Below, piece after piece: positions 10,420-21,790 of a stretch of 64,000 nucleotides of DNA (the first letter of the stretch is position 1; the number at the start of each line of letters is the position of its first letter). The notes beneath the pieces were generated by a model. That model searched no databases. It had not been told where the DNA came from and saw nothing but the letters and a program-made list of their open reading frames with translations. The position numbers were made by a program, and so were the translations under genes. Source of the stretch: Topomyia yanbarensis (Eukaryota > Arthropoda > Insecta > Diptera > Culicidae); assembly GCF_030247195.1 (NCBI RefSeq), contig NC_080672.1, forward strand, positions 345,958,413-346,022,412. The letters are read 5' to 3'.

Positions 10420-12489
10420 CCTCTCGCAGGTTGATGGGATTGACGGTATTGTAAACATCATCAAGCCACAATATATTCAATAGAGTTATCTAAATATAAG
10501 GACCTTCGCTCTTTTTAGTTTTTATTTGCACCAAGTTCTACTACTAAAGGTTAATTAGTTCTCATGTTAATATTCCACCAAACATTATGACTACTGAGGA
10601 TTTGATTTATATAAGAAGCCCGCTTCAAGATGTTGATTACAATACGCCTCGATAGTGGTGTATCGGGGAGGCCGGGAGGGCTGATATGAGCCTTTTGTCT
10701 GTTCTATACCTTTCCTCTATTCACCAGCTCATAACCAACAATCAACCAGTAACAAATAGATAATTGAGAAAGGATGTGCTATGTGTGGTGATTGGCTATT
10801 CAAGTATTAGTAGTGTTTGAAGTACTAATGTATGTCTCATGTGATGATCATAACTTCAGCTGTATCTTGTACCTATCTAATCTATTACGTCTCTTATATA
10901 TTGTCTTTTATTTCTTCTTTTCGAGTCCTATACTGCCATTCTACACCCGCCTTCAGCTGGGTCAACAAAGATGGTGATAGTGAACATCTTAACACTCACA
11001 CATTCTCAAACGCGGTCTCAGCGGGAACCTACAAAAATGCCATCGTGCACGCGATTACGAATCGGTCATGTCCGAAAGTCTATCCTTGATCCTAGAAGCC
11101 TAGGTCCATGCCTTCAGCTGGACCATTTAAGAAAATACGCCCATACCTATTAGACAACACGTCTCATGGCGACATGACCGGGAACCCTATCGATATAAAC
11201 GATCCCACTCTCTGCCAGAATTCAAACCGCGCACTGAAAATTTAATATCAGACTCATGGTTCGCGCAACCATTCAAGCACATACGTTACAAAATCACGTC
11301 AGCGCACAAACGTTAGAGCCCCTCGCGATTTTCCAAGCAACATACGAACTCGCAAACATGATTACACCCCGGTGATAAGGTGAAAATCTCAGCACTCATA
11401 AACTTACCAACACGATCTCAAGTGTCAACCTACAAACTCCCGCGCTCGCGCCATCATGAATCGGGATCGTCCGGAAGTATCTATCCTCGGTACAAACAAT
11501 CTAGGTCCTTGTTAATTATTAAAAAAATAATAAAATTGAAAAATAACTACCATATCCACTAGACAAAACGTTCCATGGCGACATGACCGGAAACTCTAGT
11601 GATATGGGGTAACTCTCTCCCTGTCAGAATGTGATCCGTACACCGAAAACTAAAGATCAGAATGACGGTCCGCGGATATATGAATCGCCGCAGGGTTTCA
11701 AAATCGAATTTATACATGCGAAGTTACATACACGCGACAAACACGTCAACATACGAACGCTTAAGCCCTTCGCGATCATCTACGCACACCTATGCCCGCC
11801 ATCGCGTAAACTTGATAACACTGCGGCAATTGTGTGAACGTTTTAGTACTTACGAAGTTACAAACGCGATCTCAAACGCCAACCCGCAAATGCGCGATCA
11901 TGAATCGGTCACGTCCGGAAATCTTTAACCTTCATTCTAGCAATTTAGGTCTATACATTCAGTTGGACCAATCAAAAAAAAAAAAAATAAAGCTCATATC
12001 CACTAGACCACGCGTTCTACGACGACATGATTGGGAACTCTAATGATATGGAAGAACCCACTTCCTTCTGGAATCTGAACCGTACACAAAAAATTAAGTA
12101 TCAGATTCACGGTCCGCGCGCGATTATTCTAGAACACACGCGAATATGCGAAAGGCACACGGTTATGAAATAGAATTTATGCACGCGAAGTTACACGTTA
12201 GCACTCGCGACATACAAACGCACACGCGATCGAGCACATTAACGTACAAATGTTCGAGCCCTTCGCGATGATACACGCGATTCCCTACGCCCGCACATGC
12301 CTGAACCGTACAATGAATATCACATTCAGAATCACGGCCCGCTACAATTGGCCTATTGCAGTGTTTTATTGGGCGACATTGCCTGTCTCGTCTGCAAATT
12401 GTAGTATGTGATTCTGACGGGGAGCCCTTCCGAGAACCTAGCTCTACAGCTTCAGTAGGACAACTCTCGAAAAAAAAAAAAAAAAAAAA
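10420..12489 (+). mobile_element. non-coding poly(A) retroposon of tandem units, copy 1, with 19-bp TSD
   Basis: It is bounded by the exact 19-bp direct repeat TTATTAGTTTTACTGTACC at 10401-10419 and 12490-12508 and ends in 20 consecutive A residues (12470-12489), the signature of target-primed reverse transcription. From left to right: a leader ('ggttgatgggattgacggta', then 'acgcctcgatagtggtgtat'), three CpG-rich tandem units of roughly 400-455 bp (starting near 10980, 11380 and 11834), and a unique 3' end containing 'cctgtctcgtctgcaaattg'. Short open frames cross the units but differ between units and are not protein-like. Copy 2 at 61401 has the same order. An autonomous LINE must have supplied the enzymes. 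It could be a LINE 5' UTR or satellite captured as RNA, or a distinct non-autonomous family. Confidence 0.8.
10980..12290 (+). repeat. three CpG-rich tandem units inside the retroposon
   Basis: Units start near 10980, 11380 and 11834. Each has the order: 'cacgcgatta...aatcggtcatgtccg', a phrase ending 'ttcagctggaccatt' and a short A-run, 'agacaacacgt...atggcgacatgaccgg', 'ctagtgatatgg', then 'cagaatt', a 'cggttcgcg' phrase, and 'cttaagcccttcgcgat'. Internal TCGCGA/CGCGAT phrases make them far richer in CpG than their surroundings. Units differ by point changes and small indels. Confidence 0.75.
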
Positions 12490-12654
12490 TTATTAGTTTT
12501 ACTGTACCAATTGAGTCGAAAATTGGTTTTCAGACTACGAAATGCAATAAAAAATTAGAAAAAGAAAACTCATTCGACGAATGCACTTCAAATTTTTTGT
12601 TTCAGAAGATTTGGTGATCCGACAGAAAAACAAAGACACTCGTGATCATTGCGT

Positions 12655-12795
12655 ATTTGGGTAACGACATTCAGAGTAATGGAATTCGATGTAATGGAAC
12701 ATTTAGGGTGATGGATTGTTCGGGCGAAGGAATTAGAAGAATTGAACCCTCAGACCAATAACTTTCGGGGTAATGTAATTGGCCGTAATGGGGTC
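12655..12795 (+). repeat. degenerate minisatellite of 'ggggtaatgg' type
   Basis: Short phrases such as 'gggtaacgacattcag', 'agtaatggaattcgatg', 'taatggaacatttaggg', 'gggtaatgtaattggc' and 'cgtaatggggtcgaat' recur with a spacing of about 9-20 bases, consistent with a decayed tandem array. Confidence 0.55.
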
Positions 12796-15700
12796 GAATC
12801 CTTTTGCAGTCATCTATATGTTCGTTTATGTTTTCGTTGTTTGATGTTTATCGTTCTGGATTGAAATTAAATTATACTTTCATTCCACTCTCGGGAACTG
12901 ATATCGAACCAACACCGAGACGCAATCATGAAACCGAGCCCATAACTGTTCCACTCCGGCTAGTTGGAATACGCTGCTGCAACCTATCCCGTAGCTTTCT
13001 CTAAATTGGACTATTCATTGCCGTTCTGGGAAGGCTGAGAGTTCTGCGAACACGCCGCACCTACCTTCGCAGACGAATCGGCAGCTGAAGCGTGCTCCAT
13101 TATTAGATTTTCGTTCAATTATTTTCAATTATGATTATGATTCTGCAGTGTGTTGTGCGCGCGAATACTGACGCGAACATTCTAGGAAACAGGGCGCTGT
13201 ATGTTTAACATGCTGTAGGGTGTCGTTTAGTTCCGTTATCCAGAGAATCTATTTCTTCGTCTTCATTTCCCTCAATGACTTCAATTCTAAATGTATCTCA
13301 CTAGTTAAGTTGGTCTAGCATTGTGTAAGTTCTTTAGTATGTTATATTTAATGAGTCTCTGTAAAATTTTATGACCTATAGGACGAATTGAAAATAGAAA
13401 AGAATTGTTTCATTGGGCCATGTCAAATATATCTACGATTTTAAAAAAGAAAGATAATCTAAAATTCAATAGACTAGCTTCCCCCAGGAACATAATGTGA
13501 TTTACCAGGCTCGGCTTTAATTCGAACCGCTAAGCCAGTCCTCGACAAGCCACACATAATGTCCAATAATGCAACATAATCCTTTCAATGCCGGCCCGTT
13601 CGTTCTTGAATGTGTACTGCGAAAAGTCACCATATAACAGCTATCGAGTGCCATTACAGCACTGTCCACTGCAAAACAACAAAAAGTAATCGCCACAAAA
13701 ATCCTACACTTCGGCTGTCCCCTGTAGAGTGATACAGGGTAAGTGTTCGCCTATGCAGTAGTCATCTAGGTCTTGGCTAGCTCCATGAAGTTACGACGAA
13801 TTGTCCAAACTGAAAGCACACTGGTAATTGTAATGCTCTCTTAAATGTGTTTGAATACACGTTAACGTCCAATCGGTTGTAAATGTTCGATGTACTTATT
13901 ATGTACATGTTCGGTGATATTTATTACAAACGAAGAGGCAAATGCACTGCAGACTCCTAGATGATTTACGGTAACCTCTTTTTACGTGAGATTTACGAAA
14001 TCAAACTCGCAAAAAACACGTAAAATCTTACCTTGTCAGAACTTAATTCCTTTCGTTTCTCCCGACTACCTGTGAAGGCTAACTCTTGCCTTGCTTGACT
14101 CTAGACATATTTCTACTCCAAACAAAACCGTCCGCTGATTCCCCTTGCATGTCCAGGCGAACCTTTGAAGCATTCGAATGAGTGCGTTTCTTTGCGCTCT
14201 ATGTGAAAGGGTGCAAACTGGAGCCATATCCATTTCAGGGAAGAAAAATACCACCCTCCCAGCGTACCGGATACGCACTTCACTACTATTGAACACTGCA
14301 GGATCAAGTTGATGCGAGGGATTTCGAATTCCATAATTCTGTTTATTTGCTTTCGATGAGTTTTGTTGTCGTCGTCGTCGTCGCCGTTCTGTGCCCAGCC
14401 AAGCAGCAGCGACGATACATTGTGCGACTCGTATATGGTCCCTTGCTGGTAGGAACCTCGCCAGAAATTGCTGTGGAAGGGCGGCACCTGGGGCACTGAA
14501 AGCGCATGCGTTTGTTTCCGGCATATCCGGTGTGTTTGGTTTTTGTAGGAAAGCAATGTAAAGGACTGTGATGGTTTTGCGCTGGGGGGTAAATGGAAAC
14601 GCATACACGTACACGGTCACACGCGCTGGTTTATTTCCTAGTGTTTGTTATTGGTAGACAATGAGGCTCGAATTGGGGGAAACACAATATTTATTTCGTT
14701 ACTGGGTTACGTGGACATGATGATAGGATAAAAAGTGATACTTTCATCGTGTGATGATTTCTTCTTATAATGAACCTGTACATCAGGGACTAACGATTAT
14801 TTTTCATATTTTTATTTCGAAAGCTATACATTGCGCATCCGATGGTCTTATATTGTTTTTCAACCGGAATAAAATCAATAACAATATTGATGTGACAAAA
14901 ATTAAACACCCCGGTTAAGAAAAGCTGCAATAACCCAACCAACACTTGAGCTATTACTTTTGGAAAGAATTGTGAATAGCTACTATGCACTTTAAGCCAC
15001 TCTAGGACAGTGTAAATAACAATAGCACTACAATCGATTTTACTTTAATGGATTTCTTACGTCCCCTGATTGAACATGCGGGTGACGACTTGACGAGTCA
15101 ATTTAGGTTTAAGTTTATACAACGCTGCTTACACTGAAGACCGCTATTACTCGAGATGGATATTCATAAATTATGACGCGCAAATATTGCCTGCATTTGA
15201 ACCGCCTTTTACTCACCCTTTCCGTCTTGTTAACCGCCAGCCTCCCTGAGCGCCAACGAATAATTATTTTATTTTTTTCCTAATTAAAAACATTTGTAAA
15301 GTCGCATAATGTCACACGTATTCTAATCTCTCCCTATTAAAGCGTGACATATTTTATGAATAACCCCTGACAAGTTTGTCAAATGTACTAATATATAACA
15401 TCTTTGTCTCTCTTTTCAGGTAATTAAACTCCATTCGTTTATAAAATGTAAATTATTGATTAACAAGTTCATACAGTTGAATAAAAAATGTCAAACGCTG
15501 AATAGCTGTGTAAGGAATCGTTTGCTAGTTACGGAACGGCATTTAAGCAGTTACGATTTCAAACTACGCACCTAGCAAAAATGAAAATTACATTTGATGC
15601 AAACAGCATGATGATGTTTTTTTATTTGCTAAAGGGTGTTACGATGAAAAATTAATCAAACAAAATAGTTTAATTTTGTTGCTAGAGAAAAGGCAACAGA

Positions 15701-15960
15701 CGTTTTTCCAAGGACTTCAGTACATAAATATCCTGGTTGGTAATCTCGGTTGCGATGCAGATGTCGGTGTATCCAATCGTCAATCGTTGATTATATGTTA
15801 CCTAAATAGGCATAAGTACGTTAAGTATAATCGACGATTGACATAATAAACGTTACACTCAAAACGAATCATCGGGAGCGTAAATGCATCTGTTTTTACG
15901 CTCTGGAACTGTGTGCGAAAAGCTCATAAATGATTCGTCAGTGTTCAACCAACCTTATAC
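12796..15960. other. stretch with no recognised gene
   Basis: No gene is recognisable. A pair of overlapping reverse-strand open frames at 14066-14620 (184 and 163 codons in different frames) lies in a GC-richer island that includes a (GTC)n run at about 14366-14385; neither translation resembles a known protein and having two long frames argues for chance. Positions about 14780-14960 weakly resemble the right part of the old palindromic element ('ttaaacaccccggttaagaa', 'aacccaaccaacactt'). Nothing else stands out. Confidence 0.4.
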
Positions 15961-17110
15961 TAGGGTGTCCCAAAATGACATCATGTTAAAAAATAGTCAT
16001 CGGGCTCACTTAAATGAAATGTTGGGGTGTTAGGACCACTTTCTTCTTCGAAGTGAATTTGCTAAAACGCTCACTACTGGTGACGAATTTTGCTTTTTGC
16101 AAAATGAGCCGATTTTGAGTAAAAATTCAAATTTATGTCTGTTGAAGTACTCCTGAACTGCCTTAGATTTTTTTCAGTATTTTTTTATTTTTCTGTAGAT
16201 CCAAATGAAGCAGTTTGGTAAGTTAAATTATTGGATTATAAGAGCAGTAGGCCCATTAAAACTTAGTAAAATTTTTTTGGCGTTTTAAGTAGTTTTTCTT
16301 CAAAATTTTAAAAGTATAGGAAACACTTCAAATAGTTGAGCCTAATATAGCAGCATAATTTTACTGAAGACAGTCTATAGGTACAGTAATGAGATATGAG
16401 TTATTTAAGTTTTGATTAGAAAACTTTTTGTCATTTTATGCTACTCATAAAAAATAACATTGTTCTACAAAATAAAACAATTTAAGTGTGCGTAGACCGC
16501 ATTTTGTTTGTTTTTTTTTTAAATAGAAGGAAAATTATGAAAAAGGGCATTTTCCGTCTGTCTCTAGTACATCAGAATTGGTTTTTTCTGAGCAGTTCCC
16601 GATTTTTTTAGAATTATTTAGTATATTTTTAACCCCCTGGCGGGGTTGAAAACCACGCAAATCAAACAATTTTGTCTAGTTAGTGGCAAGTTATGACGTA
16701 CATTCGAATGCTGAATTGATTGCCGTATTCAGATTTTGTAGATAAGGTTTCGTTTCCATGATACGTACCTTAGAGTGAAGAAAAATGCAGACGTGAGGTT
16801 AGTGTTGAAAAGCTTATCTTTACGGTTTAGATCACATTACTCCGAAATAATCTTGGAGGCTTTATATTTTCGAAAAAGTTTTACAACATAATGCAGCGCA
16901 TCTTCTGATACAATAATTTTGATAAATAAGACTCGTAGAAGTAACTATGGTGAATTAGCTCTTCAAAAAATAATTAGAGACTTGGTGTCATTAGCAAAGT
17001 TATCATTATGTATACTTTAAAAGTTTTGTGGATACCCAGTTTAGAAAAAAAACACTAATGGCAAACACCAAAAATTGAATTTTTTACTAAGTTTTAATGG
17101 CTCTGCCGCT
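15961..17110. repeat. AT-rich transposon-like DNA, unassigned
   Basis: The left edge 'agggtgtcccaaaatgacat' looks like a MITE end, but I found no matching right end. An inverted pair lies at about 16247-16280 ('cccattaaaacttagtaaaa') and 17080-17103 ('ttttttactaagttttaatg'). Positions 16850-17030 share phrases with 28340-28550 ('cagcgcatc', 'caataattttga', 'ggtgaatt', 'ttcgctaaag'/'ttagcaaag'), so both probably belong to one old family. Confidence 0.4.
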
Positions 17111-17477
17111 CACTATAAATTTGTACAAACGGAGACTGCCTGATACGATGAAGTGTTTTTTCGTGAACTGTGACGAGCTACAAGAAACAAAAATGTATTG
17201 TCTCAAACGTAACATCTGTAGCCTAATACTGATGCTATCCATAACACTGCAAATTTCCATAGGTTCCAAAACTTAGTGTTTGTTCGTTTTTTTGCTTTAT
17301 TTTTCAATATTTGGGTGCAATTGTATTGATAATACATCTAAAAAGTTTGAAATATGCTTGAACAAATAATGTTCGCTTAAATGAACAAAGCATTCAACTC
17401 ATTCACGAAAAAATAGAATAAAATTCTTCACTTGTAGGGCAATCTCTTGCAAAATAAATATACGAAGGCATGGTAGA

Positions 17478-17545
17478 ACAAAGCGCATTTTTTCTAGCTC
17501 GAAAAAACGAGTGTAAGGTTGAAATCTCTACAATAAAGAAAGCCA
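17478..17545 (+). repeat. SINE tail fragment
   Basis: 'ttttctagctcgaaaaaacg' then 'agtgtaaggttgaaatctct' then 'acaataaagaaag' aligns with the body and tail of the SINE at 8504-8641 ('ttttctaacccgaaaagagg', 'ttgaggttgaaacctctata'). The tRNA-like head is missing, so this is 5'-truncated. Confidence 0.5.
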
Positions 17546-17574
17546 TGTGATTACTTTCATATGTTGGTGGATTA

Positions 17575-17885
17575 TGTCTATCGTCCATTATGCCTAACAT
17601 ACATTATGTTAATAGTCTATTGTGCCTATCGTTCATTATGGCAATCGTCCATTATGCCTAACATACTTATGTCTAACGTATGTATGCCTGACATACTTAA
17701 GCCTAACGTATTAATGTCTAACGTCACGCACCCCTTTAGGGTGTATCCCATTAGGCATAAATACGTTCGGCATACGGACGTTAGGCATACATATGTTAGG
17801 CATAATGGATGTTCGGTATAAAGAAATTAGGCATAATAGACGTTTAGCATATTATACATTAGTCATATTGCACGTTGGGCATAAA
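17575..17885. mobile_element. foldback made of short inverted tandem repeats
   Basis: The left half repeats 'attatgcctaacata' and 'atgtctaacgt' every 15-20 bases. The right half repeats the reverse complement ('ttaggcataaatacg', 'gttaggcataca', 'gttaggcataatgg'). The centre, near 17735, is a small stem CACCC-cttta-GGGTG. Long inverted arms built of short tandem repeats recall Foldback elements of Drosophila; the comparison is by structure only. The open frame through it (17561-17821) is a by-product. Confidence 0.65.
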
Positions 17886-17930
17886 TTATCACTCAAAGAA
17901 ACTCATTTTTGTACGGTGATGGCGTCGGCT

Positions 17931-19237
17931 GGTGAAATTTTTGCTCTTTTTATGTTTTTAAATTACGCTAAGAGCTGGGTAAATTCTACACAGAAAAAAA
18001 ATGTTCCCAAAATCGTGAATAAAGTGTCATGAATTCTAGAACAATTACGTTTTTTACTTAACGAAAACAGGACCATAAACAAAAATCATGTATTTTACCA
18101 TTGTCATTACCAAATCGATTTTATGTACGCGAAGTAGTTCACAGCTTTATGAACATTAGTCACAAAACCAAAGGTTGACTCATGATGATATTAATAGATT
18201 TAGAAACATTAGTTCACAAAATCAAAACATTCTGGATATTTTCTCGTGAACTGTTTCACGAAACTCGGAATTTTATTCATGATTTTATTTAATCCTCGTG
18301 AACTAATTCATAATTCCTATAATATAAGTAGCGATCGAATATCCGTTCTCGTGCATTAGTTTAAAAAAATCATGAAGTATTATTCATGTATTCGTGAATT
18401 CGATCATGATTCTTAGTATAATAGTCACTACTGACCATGCGTGCCCGTGAAATAAATTGCAAAATTATAAAATATTATTCATGTATATGTCACGACCTGC
18501 CATTAATGCTCGTGAAATAGTTCACGAAATCATCAAATATTACTCATGTATTCGCGTAGTGGTTCTTGATTACTGAAATTTTTGCTCTTTTTTTAAATTA
18601 CGTTAAGAGCTGGGTAAATTCTACACTGAAAAAATTGATCCCAAAAACCGTGAATAAAGTGTAATGAATTCTGGAACGATTACGTTTTTTTCGTAACGAA
18701 AACGGGACTATAAACAAAAATTATGTGTTTTATGAATATGTTCAATTTCCCCCAATATTTGTTTTTATTTTGTGAATTTCAGTCATGTCATTACCAAATC
18801 GATTTTCTGTACGCGAAGTAGTTCACAGCTTTATGAACATTAATCTTAAAACCAAAGATGATATTCATAGATTTAGAAACATTAGTTCACAAAATCATAA
18901 CATTCTGGGTATTTTTTCGTGAACTATATCACGAAACTTGGAATTTTGTTCATGATTTTATTTAATCCTCGTGAACTAATTCATAATTCCTAGTATAAGT
19001 TACGATCGAATATCCGTTCTTGTGCATTAGTTAAAAAAATCATGAAGTATTATTCATGTATTCGTGAACTCGATCATGATTCCTAGTATAATAGTCACGA
19101 CCATGCGTGCCCTTCAAATAAATTGCAAAATTATAAAATATTATTCATGTATATGTCATGACCTGCCATTAATGCCCGTGAAATAGTTCATGAAATCATC
19201 AAATATTACTCATGTATTCGCGAACTGGTTCATGGTT
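17931..19237 (+). repeat. tandem duplication of about 0.64 kb across the element's left boundary
   Basis: The phrase 'gaaatttttgctcttttt', then 'aaattacg', 't/ctaagagctgggtaaattc' and the element start occurs at 17931 and again at 18572. The roughly 56 bp before the element start are flanking DNA, so the duplication happened after insertion. The units differ by scattered substitutions and by a gap of about 50 bases in unit 1 (near 18100) relative to unit 2 (18733-18790). The junction shows 'tgattact|gaaattttt'. Confidence 0.7.
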
Positions 19238-20522
19238 ACTAATATATTATTCACGTTCCAATATCCGTGTTCGTGAAATAGTTCACAAAATCATGAAATA
19301 CTTTTCATGCATTCGTGAACTAATTCATGATACCTAGTATAATAGTCACGACTTACCATTCGTAACCTATTTGACAGTGAAATCATAAAAACTTATTAAT
19401 ATATTCGTGTACTGGTTCATGATTCCTGATACAGTGGTCACGTCTAACTATTCGTGCTCGTCAAATAGTTCACCAATTCATAAAACATTATTCATGGATT
19501 CGTGAAATAGCTCATGATTCCTAGAACATGATTTACAATCTATTTCGTGTGCTTGTAATATTTAGAATATATTCCTAATCATTTTCAATTTCATGTAACT
19601 TGGTAATGAAATTTTAACGTGAACTCTTTCACAAAATTTGGGGTATTATTCGTGCAATTATTTTTGTTCCCTGCACTTTTTCATAAAATGTACAGCTAGC
19701 GACCAGTAATAGGTACGAGCAGTAGATATAGGAAAACTATTTGAACCTCAAACATCGTTATTAATTTGATACGGCTCAGTGTGATGTCTTGACAGAAAAC
19801 AAAAACTGCGTTGAGTATCACAAACCGTGTTCGTGATATAGTTCACGGAATAAAATCGCTGATATCATGAACATGAGTCACATTACTCCAAGTGTCAAAT
19901 TCGAAAGTGAGTTCTACAATGAAATATCACGACAACGAGAACAGAAACTACGAAAATCGTGACTAAGATCCTGAAATCATGAACATGAATCACACAACTC
20001 GTGACAAAAAATGTTAAAAATCGTGACTAAGATCCTTAAATCAAGAACATAAATAAAAATGAATCTCTACTCGTGACTAAAATATCACGACAACGGGAAT
20101 AGAAATTACGAAAATTTTGGCAATGTTCGTAAAATCATGAACATACATCCCACCAGTCTTATATAAAAATCCGATGATAAATTCATGAATAAAATAGCAA
20201 GGTAACGTGATGATTAATCACAAAAATCGCGAAAAAGCTCCTGAAATCATGAACATCGTTTGACTGTCGGTTGTGTATTCCCAAATTATGAACAAGAATC
20301 ATAGCAAAAACTAAACATATCCAGGGAACAACCCAACCAAACATTCGATTGTAACGCCATGCATATAATCGGGGTGAACTAGTTTTTTGGAAACGCAAAT
20401 AATTTCATGAAAACGAGGTTTATTGTTCACAATTTCAGGAACTCACGATTTTCGTAAATTATTCAGTTCGCGTAATCGTGATCTTTTGTTCATGAACTTA
20501 TGAACGGATTTTTTCCGTATAT
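17987..20522 (+). mobile_element. old palindromic repeat element, copy B, with internal tandem duplication
   Basis: The left end TACACAGAAAAAAAATGTTC and right end (reversed) 'atacggaaaaaatccgttca' are inverted, as in copy A. The 96-bp-type units ('cgtgaaatagttca', 'gtattcgtgaact') occupy 18400-19560 and the 'cacgacaacg...gatcctgaaatcatgaac' units 19860-20250, followed by the shared right end ('aacccaaccaaacatt', 'aaaacgaggtttatt'). Copy B lacks all four insertions found in copy A. Its left part was duplicated in tandem (17931-18571 and 18572-19237). It contains no coding sequence. Confidence 0.65.
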
Positions 20523-20559
20523 CAACCTTTTATTTTCCTGTATGCACTTGAAGAATTAT

Positions 20560-21790
20560 TATTATTATTTATTTATAAAGGATTTAATCTCAAAGGTCAT
20601 TCGCCGTTTTTGGAATAAAATACATTTCAGATTTTTACAATTCCACTTTACTGTTTGTCCTCTCCCTCGCTCTCGTGTACGTCCATGTCGCTATCGCTAG
20701 AACTGTTTGAATGTTCACTGTTGGTTGTTTGATGCTTCTTGTGTTTCTTAATGTCCAGTTTCGGTACATGGTTTACCGTAGCGTGCCGTTTGGTTGCAGA
20801 AGTGCCACGTAGGCGTCTGCTCGGGTATGTGCGTGATGTAGATGATTTCTTTTGATTATTTGACGCGACTCAAAGCGTTAGCATAACTGAGCCGTGGATC
20901 TTATATTTTTACAAAATGAAGAAAATAAAGGAAAGAACATTACATCTCACTACCGTCGTTGGGTCTAATTGACGCAGTTTACTGCTGCGTGTTGAGATCT
21001 TCTTTCTTGGTGGTAAAACTGCGTTGTGGATCAATTGGTCTACGTTCTCTCGCGTCATCAGTGTTCTTGTTTATTTCTTGTACTTTTTGATCGCTATTAT
21101 GAATCTGTCCCCTTCGCCGTTCGATATTGGTGGCACTGGCTATTCACTTGTAGACATTGGTCATAGTAATTGTAGAGCGAGTATTTGTTCCTGTCAGTTC
21201 CGTAGATATTGGGTTTGCGGCCGTTTGTGGTTTAGCATAAAATGATTCTATGGTGTTTTTGATTGTAGGAGGCGGACTTTCTTTAGCTGCTTCTGCCAAT
21301 GGTTTTCCGTGGTATAGTGTCTCATTACAGAATTTGAATCTGTCCTGGGTGCGTGACCAGCGTACTCTGATTAAAAGTCCAATTTTCGGCTGATCTGTAC
21401 ATTATGGTCGGACGCATTCTCACCACACGAACATCATTTGAAACACCAGCAAAGAATCAGCTGTGACGGAATCCACTTCTCCGTATCTTGATATGCATAT
21501 TTTAATCACGATGTCAGTGGTGCGTGGGGATAAGTCATGTAAGCGAACTTCCATAGAGTCATTGTCAATACATACGGGGATGCTGATTTTAACGTTGCCG
21601 CATTCAGCGGTGTGCTGTTTATTGCTCCGCGAAACGAATGACTCGGCTTGGGTAATGTCCTTGAACACAATTAGCACTTGATGTGAAATATGATGTAATT
21701 GAAGGGTGTCTTCTTCCAGATTGAGCTGCATTTTTAATAATTGCTCCACGACGCCCACCCATTCAAAAGTGTTAGAAATACGTTTTTGTT
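20560..21790 (-). pseudogene. gag-like LINE ORF1 remnants with 3' tail
   Basis: Reverse-strand reading from 21790: 'TFEWVGVVEQLLKMQL', 'HHISHQVLIVFKDITQAESF', 'PVCIDNDSMEVRLHDLSPRT', 'ISRYGEVDSV', then in another frame 'GVSNDVRVVRMRP' and 'CNETLYHGKPLAEAAKESPP'. Nearer the left, 'PTWHFCNQTARYGKPCT' is a second zinc-knuckle-like piece, followed by 'NSSSDSDMDVHESEGEDKQ' and a stop near 20656-20660. The two zinc-knuckle pieces suggest either two related ORF1 fragments joined or a large rearrangement. The 3' tail (20565-20620) matches the SINE tail, followed by an ATT run. Gag-like proteins of this type are common in mosquito LINEs. Several frameshifts and stops; no reverse transcriptase is present. 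Confidence 0.7.

Noticed and set aside
10980..12290. CRISPR-like or rDNA spacer-like array
   Set aside because: Units are 400-455 bp, degenerate, without short constant repeats and unique spacers, and they sit inside a TSD-flanked poly(A) element; no rRNA sequence is present.
14066..14620. Two overlapping long open frames (184 and 163 codons) on the reverse strand
   Set aside because: Both translations are unlike any family I know, they overlap in different frames, and the patch is GC-richer, which lengthens chance frames.
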